From the NCBI GenBank assembly GCA_002413745.1, contig DHXP01000039.1, positions 62,001-126,000 on the forward strand: a stretch of DNA of 64,000 nt, given 5' to 3'. The stretch's first letter is position 1. Each line of letters starts with the position of its first letter. Shown piece after piece: positions 18,753 to 25,824 of the stretch. Under the pieces are notes generated by a model. The model did no database searches, was not told where the DNA came from, and saw nothing but the letters and a program-made list of their open reading frames with translations. The position numbers and the translations under genes are program-made. Origin of the DNA: Flavobacterium sp. UBA5153 (GTDB lineage Bacteria > Bacteroidota > Bacteroidia > Flavobacteriales > Flavobacteriaceae).

Positions 18753-19100
18753 AGGGTTTACAACAGGGCAAGTGCCACGAGTACTTATGAAATTACCGAC
18801 CATCTGGGCAATGTTCGTGCGGTAATACAAAAAATAGGTGGCAACCCGGTAATACAATCCTATGCCGATTATTACCCTTTTGGGGAGCAATTGCCGGGCA
18901 GGAATTCTAATAGTGGTAATTACCGTTATGCTTTCCAAGGGCAGGAGCTCGACGGCGAAACCGGAATGGAGGCTTTTCAGTTAAGACTCTGGGATGGAAG
19001 GATTGGTAGGTGGCTTTCGCCTGACCCTTATGGGCAGTATGACTCGCCTTATTTAGGGATGGGGAATAATCCGATAACGGGGATTGATAAAGATGGAGGC
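18753..19100 (+). repeat. RHS core tip, copy 3
   Basis: A core block homologous to copy 2, with no in-frame ATG until 18966. It begins only a few bases after the stop of the preceding lipoprotein gene and ends at DKDGG, a one-residue variant of the DPDGG boundary. Confidence 0.85.
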
Positions 19101-19766
19101 TGGGTTGTAAATGCAATAGCAGCTGTTGTGGGAGGTGCGGTTAGCGGAGGAATAAGTTATTACAACCAAGGTGGGTTTTCAGGTAACAAAGTTGATTGGG
19201 GAAGAGTTGCACTAGCAACTGGTTCAGGAGCATTGGCAGGTGCAACTTTAAATTTAAGTGCGGCTATTGCAATAAATATGACCAGTGATGTTGGAGATCA
19301 ATTAATTTCAAATGGAGGTAATTATAATAAGATTAATATCACGCAAACAGTTATGAGTGGAGCTTCTACTTATTTAGGAGGAAAAATAGGAGGTGCCTTG
19401 CTTTCTAAAAATGTTTTACCATCAATTCGAACTATAATAGATAAGGTTCATGCTGACAAAGCTTTTTTATATGGAGCAGAAGTTGTTGGACATAATTTAC
19501 CAATAGAAGTAATTAATAAACAAGCTTTAAAACTAGCAACTGGATTGTCAGAATTTGTAGGAGGAGCTGCTGGATTTGGTGCATCTAAACTATCCCCTAA
19601 ATTTAGTGGCGATCCAGCAAAAAAGATATTTAAAGGTTTTCAAAATCAAATGTTTAATTTTCAAAATCAATTTTTCCAAAACCAAATGTTTAATAATACT
19701 TCTTTTCCAAAACCAAAAGCAACAGTAACAGTAGGAACAGCAATCATGACGGGATGGTCAGAATAA
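18891..19766 (+). CDS. Orphan RHS tip 3 with glycine-rich hydrophobic tail
   Basis: 291 residues from a TTG at 18891, but the same frame is open and RHS-like from about 18756 without a start codon, so it is a displaced module. After DKDGG the tail has hydrophobic, Gly/Ala-rich stretches (VVNAIAAVVGGAVSGGISYY and ATGSGALAGATLNLS) of the kind that precede toxin domains in polymorphic toxins. The extreme C-terminus is low-complexity, with a degenerate FQNQMFN unit repeated three times, encoded by DNA repeats at about 19636-19695. No nuclease or other toxin motif was recognised, so the toxic domain may be missing or novel. Confidence 0.65.
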   Translation: MPGRNSNSGNYRYAFQGQELDGETGMEAFQLRLWDGRIGRWLSPDPYGQYDSPYLGMGNNPITGIDKDGGWVVNAIAAVVGGAVSGGISYYNQGGFSGNKVDWGRVALATGSGALAGATLNLSAAIAINMTSDVGDQLISNGGNYNKINITQTVMSGASTYLGGKIGGALLSKNVLPSIRTIIDKVHADKAFLYGAEVVGHNLPIEVINKQALKLATGLSEFVGGAAGFGASKLSPKFSGDPAKKIFKGFQNQMFNFQNQFFQNQMFNNTSFPKPKATVTVGTAIMTGWSE

Positions 19767-19787
19767 AATTCCTTTAGAATTTTATTC
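19761..19787. terminator. Perfect hairpin across the stop codon of RHS tip 3
   Basis: GAATAAAATTC and GAATTTTATTC form 11-bp arms around the loop CTTTA. The left arm contains the TAA stop of tip 3. There is no strong T-run after it, so termination is uncertain. Confidence 0.45.
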
Positions 19788-19835
19788 TGCAATTTAATAA
19801 TTGAAAGTGAATTAATTAATAATTATTTTAAACTA

Positions 19836-20042
19836 ATGAATAAATATTTAATATTATTTTTTAAATTATTATTAGGCGGGTTAGTGTCAGGTTTATTAAT
19901 ATTTGGTATTATAAGTTTTTGTAATTATATAGGGACTCGCTATGGTGAAGAGAATGGCTTTTTATCATTCATTTTCATATCTATAATCATCATTTTGACT
20001 TTATATCTGATTAAAAGAAATAAATCCAGACCACTTGAGTAA
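19836..20042 (+). CDS. Small two-helix membrane protein, candidate immunity to tip 3
   Basis: 68 residues, unrecognised. There are two hydrophobic segments (FFKLLLGGLVSGLLIFGIIS and FIFISIIIILTLYLI) and a basic C-terminus. It sits 69 bases after tip 3, the immunity slot of the array. A small membrane protein next to a tip with a membrane-active-looking tail is compatible with immunity, but nothing proves it. A diverged repeat block begins directly after its stop. Confidence 0.5.
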   Translation: MNKYLILFFKLLLGGLVSGLLIFGIISFCNYIGTRYGEENGFLSFIFISIIIILTLYLIKRNKSRPLE

Positions 20043-20142
20043 CCCCCTGCTGGCGCAAGTAGAAATAATATCAACAGCTAGCGCGATGCCTCTGGATCGT
20101 GCCACAATCGAGAGCAGCCAAAACAAGTCAAAAAGCAAAGCT
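20043..20142. repeat. Diverged repeat block A (second copy at 21908-22003)
   Basis: The block begins CCCCCTGCTGG and contains GCTAGCGCGA, ATCGTGCC and CGAGAGCAGCC followed by AAAACAAGTCAA. The same ordered motifs recur in block B, which truncates the mazF remnant. Both run in the same direction. No coding content was seen. Confidence 0.55.
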
Positions 20143-20255
20143 CGGTTCCTGATATGCTCTATTTTTTTGTTGGATGGTACAGCTTTATAAAGACCTAAAA
20201 ATGTTAGCAAACAAAAAAATGCATAACTTAAAAAGAAAATCGATTATTGCTTTCA

Positions 20256-20436
20256 AAACCGTTATGCTTTTCAAGGGCAAGAGCTCGACGGTGAAACCGG
20301 AATGGAGGCATTTCAGTTAAGACTCTGGGATGGTAGGATTGGGAGATGGTTAAGTCCTGACCCGTATGGAGAGTTTCACAGTCCATACTTGGGGATGGGA
20401 AATAATCCTGTTAGTACTATTGACCCTGATGGGGGA
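20256..20436 (+). repeat. RHS core tip, copy 4
   Basis: A short core block (RYAFQGQELDGETG to DPDGG). Upstream, the frame is closed by a TAA at about 20226, so only the last 60 or so core residues remain, as in copy 1. Confidence 0.85.
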
Positions 20437-21096
20437 TGTACAATATGTCCAAATAATGGAAAAGCTGGGGATACTTTTAATCATCCTGCTTATGGTACAT
20501 TAACTTCTGATGGAAATGGTAATTGGAATAGTTCGCAGTATGGGACTATATTGAATGATGTATCGGTTTCTAAAGGTAGTTCAACTCTTTCAACAGCAGG
20601 AGATATTGCACTAGGATTTGTTCCTTTTTCAAGTACAATAGATATGTACAAAGGAGCTAGAGATGGTAACTGGGGACAATTTGCAATGGGTGCAGCATTT
20701 GTTACTTTTGATGCGCTTACTTTGGGTACTGGTTCACTTGTTGAAGGAGGAATAAAAGCAGCAATAAAGGTTGGAGAAAAACAATTAGCAAAAGATGCAT
20801 TTGAAGATCTTGCTAAAAGCGGTATAAAATACACAAAATCAAGTATGACTCTTGGACGTGAGGTACACGCAAGTTATAGGATTACAAATGTAGTGAAAGG
20901 TGTTGCAGAAAAAGAATTTAGACAAATACCTGGAATACGTCCCGATTTTGTAGATTTAGAAGCTAAAATAATATATGAGTTAAAACCATTTAATAAAAAT
21001 GGCTTTAGATCAGGAACTAAACAACTGGCGAAATATAAACCACTATTAGAAAAACAATTTGGAGGTGAATTTAAAACAGTTTTAGAATTTTATTAA
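20302..21096 (+). CDS. Orphan RHS tip 4 with restriction-endonuclease-fold nuclease tail (candidate toxin)
   Basis: 264 residues from the first ATG. Residues 1-45 are the RHS core ending in DPDGG. A linker with a hydrophobic pre-toxin stretch follows (DIALGFVPFSSTIDMYKG). The last 90 or so residues carry GREVHASYR, then RPDFVD, then IIYELKPFN, which together fit the E...D...ExK arrangement of PD-(D/E)XK nucleases used as Tox-REase tails. The predicted activity is DNA or RNA cleavage in a target cell. The partner gene follows after 2 bases and matches an immunity-type family, so this is the best-preserved module of the array. Confidence 0.75.
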   Translation: MEAFQLRLWDGRIGRWLSPDPYGEFHSPYLGMGNNPVSTIDPDGGCTICPNNGKAGDTFNHPAYGTLTSDGNGNWNSSQYGTILNDVSVSKGSSTLSTAGDIALGFVPFSSTIDMYKGARDGNWGQFAMGAAFVTFDALTLGTGSLVEGGIKAAIKVGEKQLAKDAFEDLAKSGIKYTKSSMTLGREVHASYRITNVVKGVAEKEFRQIPGIRPDFVDLEAKIIYELKPFNKNGFRSGTKQLAKYKPLLEKQFGGEFKTVLEFY

Positions 21097-21098
21097 AA

Positions 21099-21542
21099 AT
21101 GGAAAAAAAAGATTTAGTTAAACTTATTGATGAAAAATTTTCAACTTTAGGTTTTAAAAGAAAAGCGAATAATTGGATATTTAATAATGCTGAACTTTCA
21201 AAGGTTATTAATTTGCAAAAGTCAAACTTTGGAAATTTTTTTTACATAAATTATGGATTTATAATTTTAAAATTAGAACTCACGACTACTACACATTTTG
21301 AAAAGCGTTTGGGTTCAGTGAATAAAATGGAACAAAAAAGGATTACAGATTTACTTGATTTAAGTAATGATTTGGATGATAATGAACGATTGTTAGAATT
21401 AAATAAACTTCTATCAGACCAAATAGTTTCTGATTTTCAGAAAATAAATACGGAGGATGATTTATTGAGGGAATTGAAAAAATTAAAAAGTCTAAATGCA
21501 GTCCTCTTAATTGTTAAAAAATATTTCAACTTAACGGAATAA
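21099..21542 (+). CDS. DUF4304-like protein, candidate immunity to nuclease tip 4
   Basis: 147 residues, cytoplasmic. The N-terminal part (LGFKRKANNWIFNN, then VINLQKSNFGNFFYINYG) resembles the DUF4304 family, whose members often stand next to toxin genes. It starts 2 bases after the nuclease tip, so it is co-transcribed. A cytoplasmic protein neutralising a nuclease toxin fits. A terminator at 21565-21592 closes the module. Confidence 0.65.
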   Translation: MEKKDLVKLIDEKFSTLGFKRKANNWIFNNAELSKVINLQKSNFGNFFYINYGFIILKLELTTTTHFEKRLGSVNKMEQKRITDLLDLSNDLDDNERLLELNKLLSDQIVSDFQKINTEDDLLRELKKLKSLNAVLLIVKKYFNLTE

Positions 21543-21564
21543 TTAATCTAAATTTCAAGCATAA

Positions 21565-21592
21565 AAAAACAGGCGAGATTGCCTGTTTTTTT
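21565..21592. terminator. Bidirectional terminator after tip 4 immunity gene
   Basis: AAAAACAGGC and GCCTGTTTTT form a stem around GAGATT, with A- and T-runs outside. It lies between the converging immunity gene and mazF remnant. A near-identical stem occurs at 22006-22035. Confidence 0.75.
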
Positions 21593-21594
21593 GT

Positions 21595-21930
21595 TTACAT
21601 ATCAAACACTTTTTTGAGAGCTTCTTTAATATCGTCGAGAGTTGAATTATCAATATTTCCGAGTTTTTTTATCAATCTTTCTTGCGAGAGTGAACGCACT
21701 TGAAAACAATCGGCAGAAGAGTCTTTACTTAAACCGTTGGTTTTGTTGGGTTCTATTTTTACCATCCAAGGAGCTACTTGGTAATGGTCTTTCCAGTCGG
21801 TTATTGGCACAATTACTTTTAGGGGTAACTTTCCTAATCTATCATCATTAACAATAATAGCAGGTCTTTTTTTCTGTATTTCTGCTCCTTTTGTTGGGTC
21901 AAGGTCACCCCCCCCCGCTAGTCCTAGCAT
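21595..21930 (-). pseudogene. MazF/PemK-type toxin, 5'-truncated
   Basis: From 21908 leftwards the minus strand encodes a MazF-like protein: DLDPTKGAEIQKKRPAIIVN, VIVPITDW, and an intact C-terminus. The family's N-terminus (about nine residues, usually of the type MxQGDIWLV) is absent. In its place the frame runs through nine G (21908-21916) into repeat block B, with a chance ATG at 21930. No antitoxin gene stands directly upstream. MazF enzymes are sequence-specific mRNA endonucleases; without the first strand this copy is probably inactive. An ORF through the repeat remains open, so it could be annotated as a complete gene by mistake. Confidence 0.7.
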
Positions 21931-22003
21931 TAGGCAACACTGGGCTAGTGCGAGTTTCAAACTCGTACCCACCAACGAGAGCAAGCAAAACAAGTCAAGA
22001 AAC
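21908..22003. repeat. Diverged repeat block B, abutting the truncated mazF
   Basis: It begins with nine C at 21908-21916 and shares ordered motifs with block A (GCTAGTGCGA, CTCGTACC, CGAGAGCAAG, CAAAACAAGTCAA). Its left end coincides with the point where mazF similarity stops. Confidence 0.55.
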
Positions 22004-22005
22004 AG

Positions 22006-22035
22006 AAAAAAACAGGCAAATTTGCCTGTTTTTTT
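22006..22035. terminator. Perfect 30-bp palindromic terminator
   Basis: AAAAAAACAGGCAAA is followed by its exact reverse complement. It lies just after the yoeB-like stop and can terminate transcription in both directions. The AAACAGGC/GCCTGTTT core is shared with the stem at 21565-21592. Confidence 0.75.
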
Positions 22036-22039
22036 ATGC

Positions 22040-22304
22040 CTAATAATGAAACTTACAAGCGATAATTTTGATAAAAGTATCTTCCACCCTGTAAACAAGT
22101 CGGTGTTCTTGGTTAATTCTACGAGACCAGTAGCCAGTGAGGTTATATTTTAAAGCTTCTGGTTTTCCAGTTCCTTCAAAAGGATGTTCTGTAAGTTCGT
22201 TTAACAAAAACGAATATTTTTTTCAAAACAATTTTATTGCCTGATTTTTTATGAAAATCAATATCGTTTTTAGCTTGGTTGGAAAAATCTAAATGATAAC
22301 TCAT
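22040..22304 (-). pseudogene. YoeB/RelE-family toxin with a frameshift
   Basis: The start ATG at 22304 gives MSYHLDFSNQAKNDIDFHKK and the frame runs into a premature stop. A one-base shift in the run of seven T at 22217-22223 joins it to the rest of the family sequence (LNELTEHPFEGTGKPE, YWSRRINQEHRLVYRV, IIACKFHY) with a stop at 22040. Typical YoeB-type toxins are about 85 residues and cleave mRNA at the ribosome. The start overlaps the antitoxin stop by one base (TAATG). Either the toxin is dead or the homopolymer was misread; slippage is a third, less likely, option. Confidence 0.7.
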
Positions 22305-22522
22305 TACAATCCTAAAAAACTTTGTAAATCTTCTTTTTTGACACGGGTAGATTTACCTTCTTTGAATTCTTGTTTGCTTTTTTCTATTTTTTCTACAAAC
22401 TCAGGGTTGTATGGCTTTTCTTTAGAAATCTCAAACTTAATTTTCAAAGCTTTCATAAACGCTTTTACGGCTTCAATTTGTGAATCGTCTTCGGTATATG
22501 CCGTGATATTAATTGTTTGCAT
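22304..22522 (-). CDS. Antitoxin of the YoeB-type pair
   Basis: 72 residues starting MQTINITAYTEDDSQIEAVK. An upstream ATG at 22546 would place the start at or before the expected transcription start of the promoter box at 22552-22559, so 22522 is preferred. The N-terminal beta-strand and helix (IEAVKAFMKALKIKFEI) fit a DNA-binding dimer, and the charged C-terminal tail (EFKEGKSTRVKKEDL) fits the toxin-wrapping segment. The gene directly precedes the frameshifted toxin and overlaps it by one base. It is intact. Confidence 0.75.
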   Translation of the reverse strand: MQTINITAYTEDDSQIEAVKAFMKALKIKFEISKEKPYNPEFVEKIEKSKQEFKEGKSTRVKKEDLQSFLGL

Positions 22523-22551
22523 AATTTTAAATTTTATAATTTTCACTTATG

Positions 22552-22559
22552 CAAAGTTA
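22552..22559 (-). promoter_or_regulatory. Putative -7 box of the antitoxin/toxin operon (TAACTTTG)
   Basis: On the minus strand TAACTTTG fits TAnnTTTG. The transcript would begin near 22545, which argues for the antitoxin start at 22522. Confidence 0.5.
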
Positions 22560-22828
22560 CAAAAATATCAGCTTTCCCGTTAAATACAGTAAAAAACATC
22601 TTTGTGTCTAATCGCTCGGATTGTCCAGTTCAGATAGTGAGGGTTTTTGTTGTAAATACGGACAATTACAAAGCGAATCAGCCCCGCAAAGTGTTCATTA
22701 AAAAGCGGTTTGCTCTTCGAAGGTCTCCCGACCTCGAAGCAATGGTTTTTATTTGAGAAGAGTTCTGTAGTGAAATTATTAAAAAAAAATTTTATGAAAT
22801 GTTTTTTGCCAATTCCCTTTCGAAAAAC

Positions 22829-22836
22829 TATTTTTG
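22829..22836 (+). promoter_or_regulatory. Putative -7 box of the cyoE operon promoter (TATTTTTG)
   Basis: TATTTTTG lies 32 bases before the cyoE TTG start. A TTG at 22805-22807 stands at a suitable -33 distance. Confidence 0.5.
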
Positions 22837-22868
22837 CAAAAGTTTAAAAAAAATAAACAAAGCAAACT

Positions 22869-23771
22869 TTGAATAATACACCAAATACTATTTCCATAAA
22901 ATCCATATACGCTGATTTCAAGGCAATCACTAAAGCCGGACTGGCTATTAGTGTTGTGTTTTCGTCTATTGCCGGTTTTATGCTGGGTATTCCTGATTTC
23001 CATTCTTTGGACTGGATGGTTTTGTTAAAACTGGCCGTTGGTGGTTATTGCATGGTGGGCGCATCCAATGCCTATAACCAAGTCATCGAAAAAGATTTGG
23101 ACGCCTTGATGGACAGAACCAAAAACCGTCCCGTTCCCGCAGGAAGAATGTCGCCAAACTTGGCTTTGGTTATCGCCAGCATTCTTACTGTTATTGGATT
23201 AGTGTTGCTTTATACCATCAATCCAAAAACGGCAATGTTTGGCGCGATTTCCATATTTTTATATACGAGTATTTATACGCCTTTGAAAACAATGACATCT
23301 TTGTCGGTTTTTGTGGGTGCTTTTCCGGGAGCGATTCCGTTTATGTTGGGCTGGGTTGCGGCAACAGGCGATTTTGGCATCGAAGCCGGAACCTTGTTTC
23401 TCATCCAGTTTTTCTGGCAATTTCCCCATTTTTGGGCAATCGGCTGGTTTTTATATGAAGACTACGAAAAAGCGGGTTTCTTTATGTTGCCAACAGGTAA
23501 AAAAGATAAAGGAACGGCCTTGCAAATAATTTTATACACGGTTTGGTTAATTATTGCATCACTTTTACCGGCCTTGGGTTATACCGGCCGATTATTTATT
23601 ACACCAATAGCCTCTGTTTTTGTATTTTTGCTCGGGCTTTGGATGCTTTATTATTCAGTGCGGTTATATAAATTGAGAAGTGCAAAAGCAGCAAGAACCT
23701 TGATGCTGGTTAGTGTTTCTTATATTACTTTATTACAATTAATTTATATATTTGATAAAATTTTAAGATAG
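22869..23771 (+). CDS. cyoE: Protoheme IX farnesyltransferase (heme O synthase)
   Basis: 300 residues of the UbiA family with several membrane helices. The prenyl-binding motif appears as NAYNQVIEKDLDALMDRTKN, with the Asp-rich NxxxDxxxD pattern, and the second conserved loop as YTPLKTMT. The start is a TTG at 22869, since no ATG gives the conserved N-terminus (ISIKSIYADFKAITKAGL). The enzyme adds a farnesyl group to heme B to make heme O for the terminal oxidase. The next gene begins 2 bases after its stop, so it heads the oxidase operon. Confidence 0.93.
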   Translation: MNNTPNTISIKSIYADFKAITKAGLAISVVFSSIAGFMLGIPDFHSLDWMVLLKLAVGGYCMVGASNAYNQVIEKDLDALMDRTKNRPVPAGRMSPNLALVIASILTVIGLVLLYTINPKTAMFGAISIFLYTSIYTPLKTMTSLSVFVGAFPGAIPFMLGWVAATGDFGIEAGTLFLIQFFWQFPHFWAIGWFLYEDYEKAGFFMLPTGKKDKGTALQIILYTVWLIIASLLPALGYTGRLFITPIASVFVFLLGLWMLYYSVRLYKLRSAKAARTLMLVSVSYITLLQLIYIFDKILR

Positions 23772-23773
23772 TT

Positions 23774-24361
23774 ATGACAACAACAATGACAACAGCGGAA
23801 CACCAATCAAGAACAACAAGATCATACAAATTGTTGTTATTGTTCGCAATGATCAGTATGACGATGATGTTTGCAGGACTTACAAGCGCATTTGTGGTAA
23901 GTAAATCCAGAGCCGATTGGTTGAAGGATTTTCAATTGCCAACGGCGTTTTATTTCAGCACCGCAGTAATAATAGGATGTAGTGTCACTTTTCATTTGGC
24001 GAAAAAAGCCATTCAAAAAGACAATCAAAGCGCAACAACTGCTTTCCTTTTGGCTACTTTGGGATTGGGGATAGGATTTGTGATTTTGCAATTTGTGGGT
24101 TTTAGTCAAATTGTGGCCAATGGGTATTATTTCACAGGAGCCGAAAGTTCTATCACGACAACATTCCTATATATTGTTACGGTTGTGCACTTGATACACC
24201 TTGCTGGCGGATTAATTTCGCTTTTAATTATCATTTTTAACCAATTTAAACAGAAATACAATTCATCTCAAACCCTTGGTATTGAGTTAGGTGCTATGTA
24301 CTGGCACTTTCTTGATTTGTTGTGGGTTTATTTATTTTTCTTTTTATTTTTCTTTAAATAA
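23774..24361 (+). CDS. Cytochrome c oxidase subunit III (first copy)
   Basis: 195 residues with five predicted membrane helices and the subunit III signature near the end (ELGAMYWHFLDLLWVYLF). A second ATG at 23786 is an equally good start. The fold supports the catalytic subunit of the heme-copper oxidase in the inner membrane; the catalytic subunits themselves are not in this window. It sits between cyoE and a longer second subunit III gene, an arrangement usual in Bacteroidota. Confidence 0.9.
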   Translation: MTTTMTTAEHQSRTTRSYKLLLLFAMISMTMMFAGLTSAFVVSKSRADWLKDFQLPTAFYFSTAVIIGCSVTFHLAKKAIQKDNQSATTAFLLATLGLGIGFVILQFVGFSQIVANGYYFTGAESSITTTFLYIVTVVHLIHLAGGLISLLIIIFNQFKQKYNSSQTLGIELGAMYWHFLDLLWVYLFFFLFFFK

Positions 24362-24403
24362 GAAAAAATTGTAGATTTGGAAACTTTTTAACGAATAACT
24401 TTT

Positions 24404-25378
24404 ATGGATACAGTTACTACTGAAAATAGTGTGGGAAAAACTTGGGGAGGCGACAATGAGCCAATGGGAGCAAGTTATGGCAAATTAATGATGTGGTTTT
24501 TTATCGTGTCAGATGCTTTAACATTCTCGGGATTTCTGGCAGCTTATGGCTTTTCAAGATTTAAATTTATTGAAACTTGGCCTTTGGCCGATGAAGTGTT
24601 TACACACGTTCCATTTATGCATGGTGTTTCTGCACCAATGTATTATGTGGCATTTATGACTTTTATTTTGATTTTTTCATCAGTGACAATGGTTCTCGCC
24701 GTTGATGCCGGTCACCAATTGAATAAAAAGAAGGTTACGATTTATTTATTTTTAACTATAGTTGGAGGTTTGATTTTCGTGGGCTCACAAGCTTGGGAAT
24801 GGAAAAATTTCATCAAAGGTGAATACGGGGCAGTTGAAACAACAGGAGGAAGTTTACTTCAGTTTGTCGACAAAGAAGGACACCGTGTGGCGCTTGCTGA
24901 TTTTGCGGCAACTTTGCCTGTAGAAAGAGAACAATTGGCAAGAAATAAAGGAAAATGGTTTATGGAAGAAGCTTCTTTGCCTACTTATACAGTAGCTGAA
25001 GTTCAAGCAGGTTTCAAATCTCACCCAGATATATTGGTTAGAACGGAGACCATAACTGCCGAAAAGAAAAAAACAGTTCTTTCCAGAAGTGAATCAGAAT
25101 TGCGTTTAAATCAGGCAACTTTGGTTGTAGAAGGTGCGAACTTGACCAGAAATGAATATGGAAGCAAGTTATTTGCCGATTTCTTTTTCTTTATAACAGG
25201 TTTTCACGGTTTCCACGTATTGTCTGGAGTAGTTATAAATATCATCATATTTTTTAATGTTCTACTTGGAACTTACGAGAAAAGAAAAAGCTATGAAATG
25301 GTAGAAAAAGTGGGACTGTATTGGCACTTTGTCGATTTAGTTTGGGTATTTGTATTCACGGTTTTCTATCTAGTTTAA
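24404..25378 (+). CDS. Cytochrome c oxidase subunit III (second, longer copy)
   Basis: 324 residues. The membrane helices resemble subunit III, and the C-terminal half has the conserved HGFHVLSG and GLYWHFVDLVWVFVF. Between them lies a soluble insertion of about 100 residues (roughly 140-245) rich in Glu, Lys and Thr, which explains the extra length compared with a standard subunit III of about 200. It is part of the operon with the upstream copy and the subunit IV gene, which starts 19 bases later. Confidence 0.9.
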   Translation: MDTVTTENSVGKTWGGDNEPMGASYGKLMMWFFIVSDALTFSGFLAAYGFSRFKFIETWPLADEVFTHVPFMHGVSAPMYYVAFMTFILIFSSVTMVLAVDAGHQLNKKKVTIYLFLTIVGGLIFVGSQAWEWKNFIKGEYGAVETTGGSLLQFVDKEGHRVALADFAATLPVEREQLARNKGKWFMEEASLPTYTVAEVQAGFKSHPDILVRTETITAEKKKTVLSRSESELRLNQATLVVEGANLTRNEYGSKLFADFFFFITGFHGFHVLSGVVINIIIFFNVLLGTYEKRKSYEMVEKVGLYWHFVDLVWVFVFTVFYLV

Positions 25379-25397
25379 TTTACAAAAAGTAATTATT

Positions 25398-25748
25398 ATG
25401 TCACACGCACACGTATCTAACACAAAAAGAATTTGGACCGTTTTTGGTTTTCTATCTGTAATAACAATTGTTGAGGTATTTTTCGGGATTGTAAAACCTG
25501 AGATTTTACACATGAACAGTTTCTTGGGTTTGACCTTGCTAAACTGGATATTCATCATCCTGACATTGGTTAAAGCCTATTTTATTGTGTATGCTTTTAT
25601 GCACATGGAAGGAGAAAAAACAGCTTTAAGAAATGCGGTAGTTCTACCGCTAATTTTTCTGGTTATTTATTTGCTTTTCATTCTTTTGACAGAAGGGCAT
25701 TATATTTTTGGGGTTTTTAAAAACTCCACTATCAAGTGGAATTTTTAA
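25398..25748 (+). CDS. Cytochrome c oxidase subunit IV family protein
   Basis: 116 residues with three membrane helices, a His-rich N-terminus (MSHAHVS) and FMHMEGEK in the loop, as in prokaryotic subunit IV proteins. It is a small accessory subunit of the oxidase and the last gene before the terminator at 25762-25800. Confidence 0.88.
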   Translation: MSHAHVSNTKRIWTVFGFLSVITIVEVFFGIVKPEILHMNSFLGLTLLNWIFIILTLVKAYFIVYAFMHMEGEKTALRNAVVLPLIFLVIYLLFILLTEGHYIFGVFKNSTIKWNF

Positions 25749-25761
25749 CAATATATTAATT

Positions 25762-25800
25762 CAAAAAAAGGGTACGCATTGCGTGCCTTTTTTTATTTTT
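25762..25800 (+). terminator. Rho-independent terminator after the oxidase subunit genes
   Basis: GGTACGC and GCGTGCC form a stem (one G-T pair) around ATT, preceded by an A-run and followed by TTTTTTTATTTTT. Confidence 0.8.
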
Positions 25801-25824
25801 GTACTTTAGTTATATTATAAAATA

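Larger units (their letters stand above)
22547..22868. other. Intergenic region before cyoE
   Basis: About 320 bases holding two divergent promoter boxes (22552-22559 minus, 22829-22836 plus) and a bulged stem at 22713-22740, with CTTCGAAGGTC facing GACCTCGAAG. No coding sequence was recognised. Confidence 0.5.

Noticed and set aside
21930..22098. Extension of the mazF frame to an ATG at 22098
   Set aside because: The added residues come from repeat block B, the terminator and the yoeB end, and have no MazF likeness.
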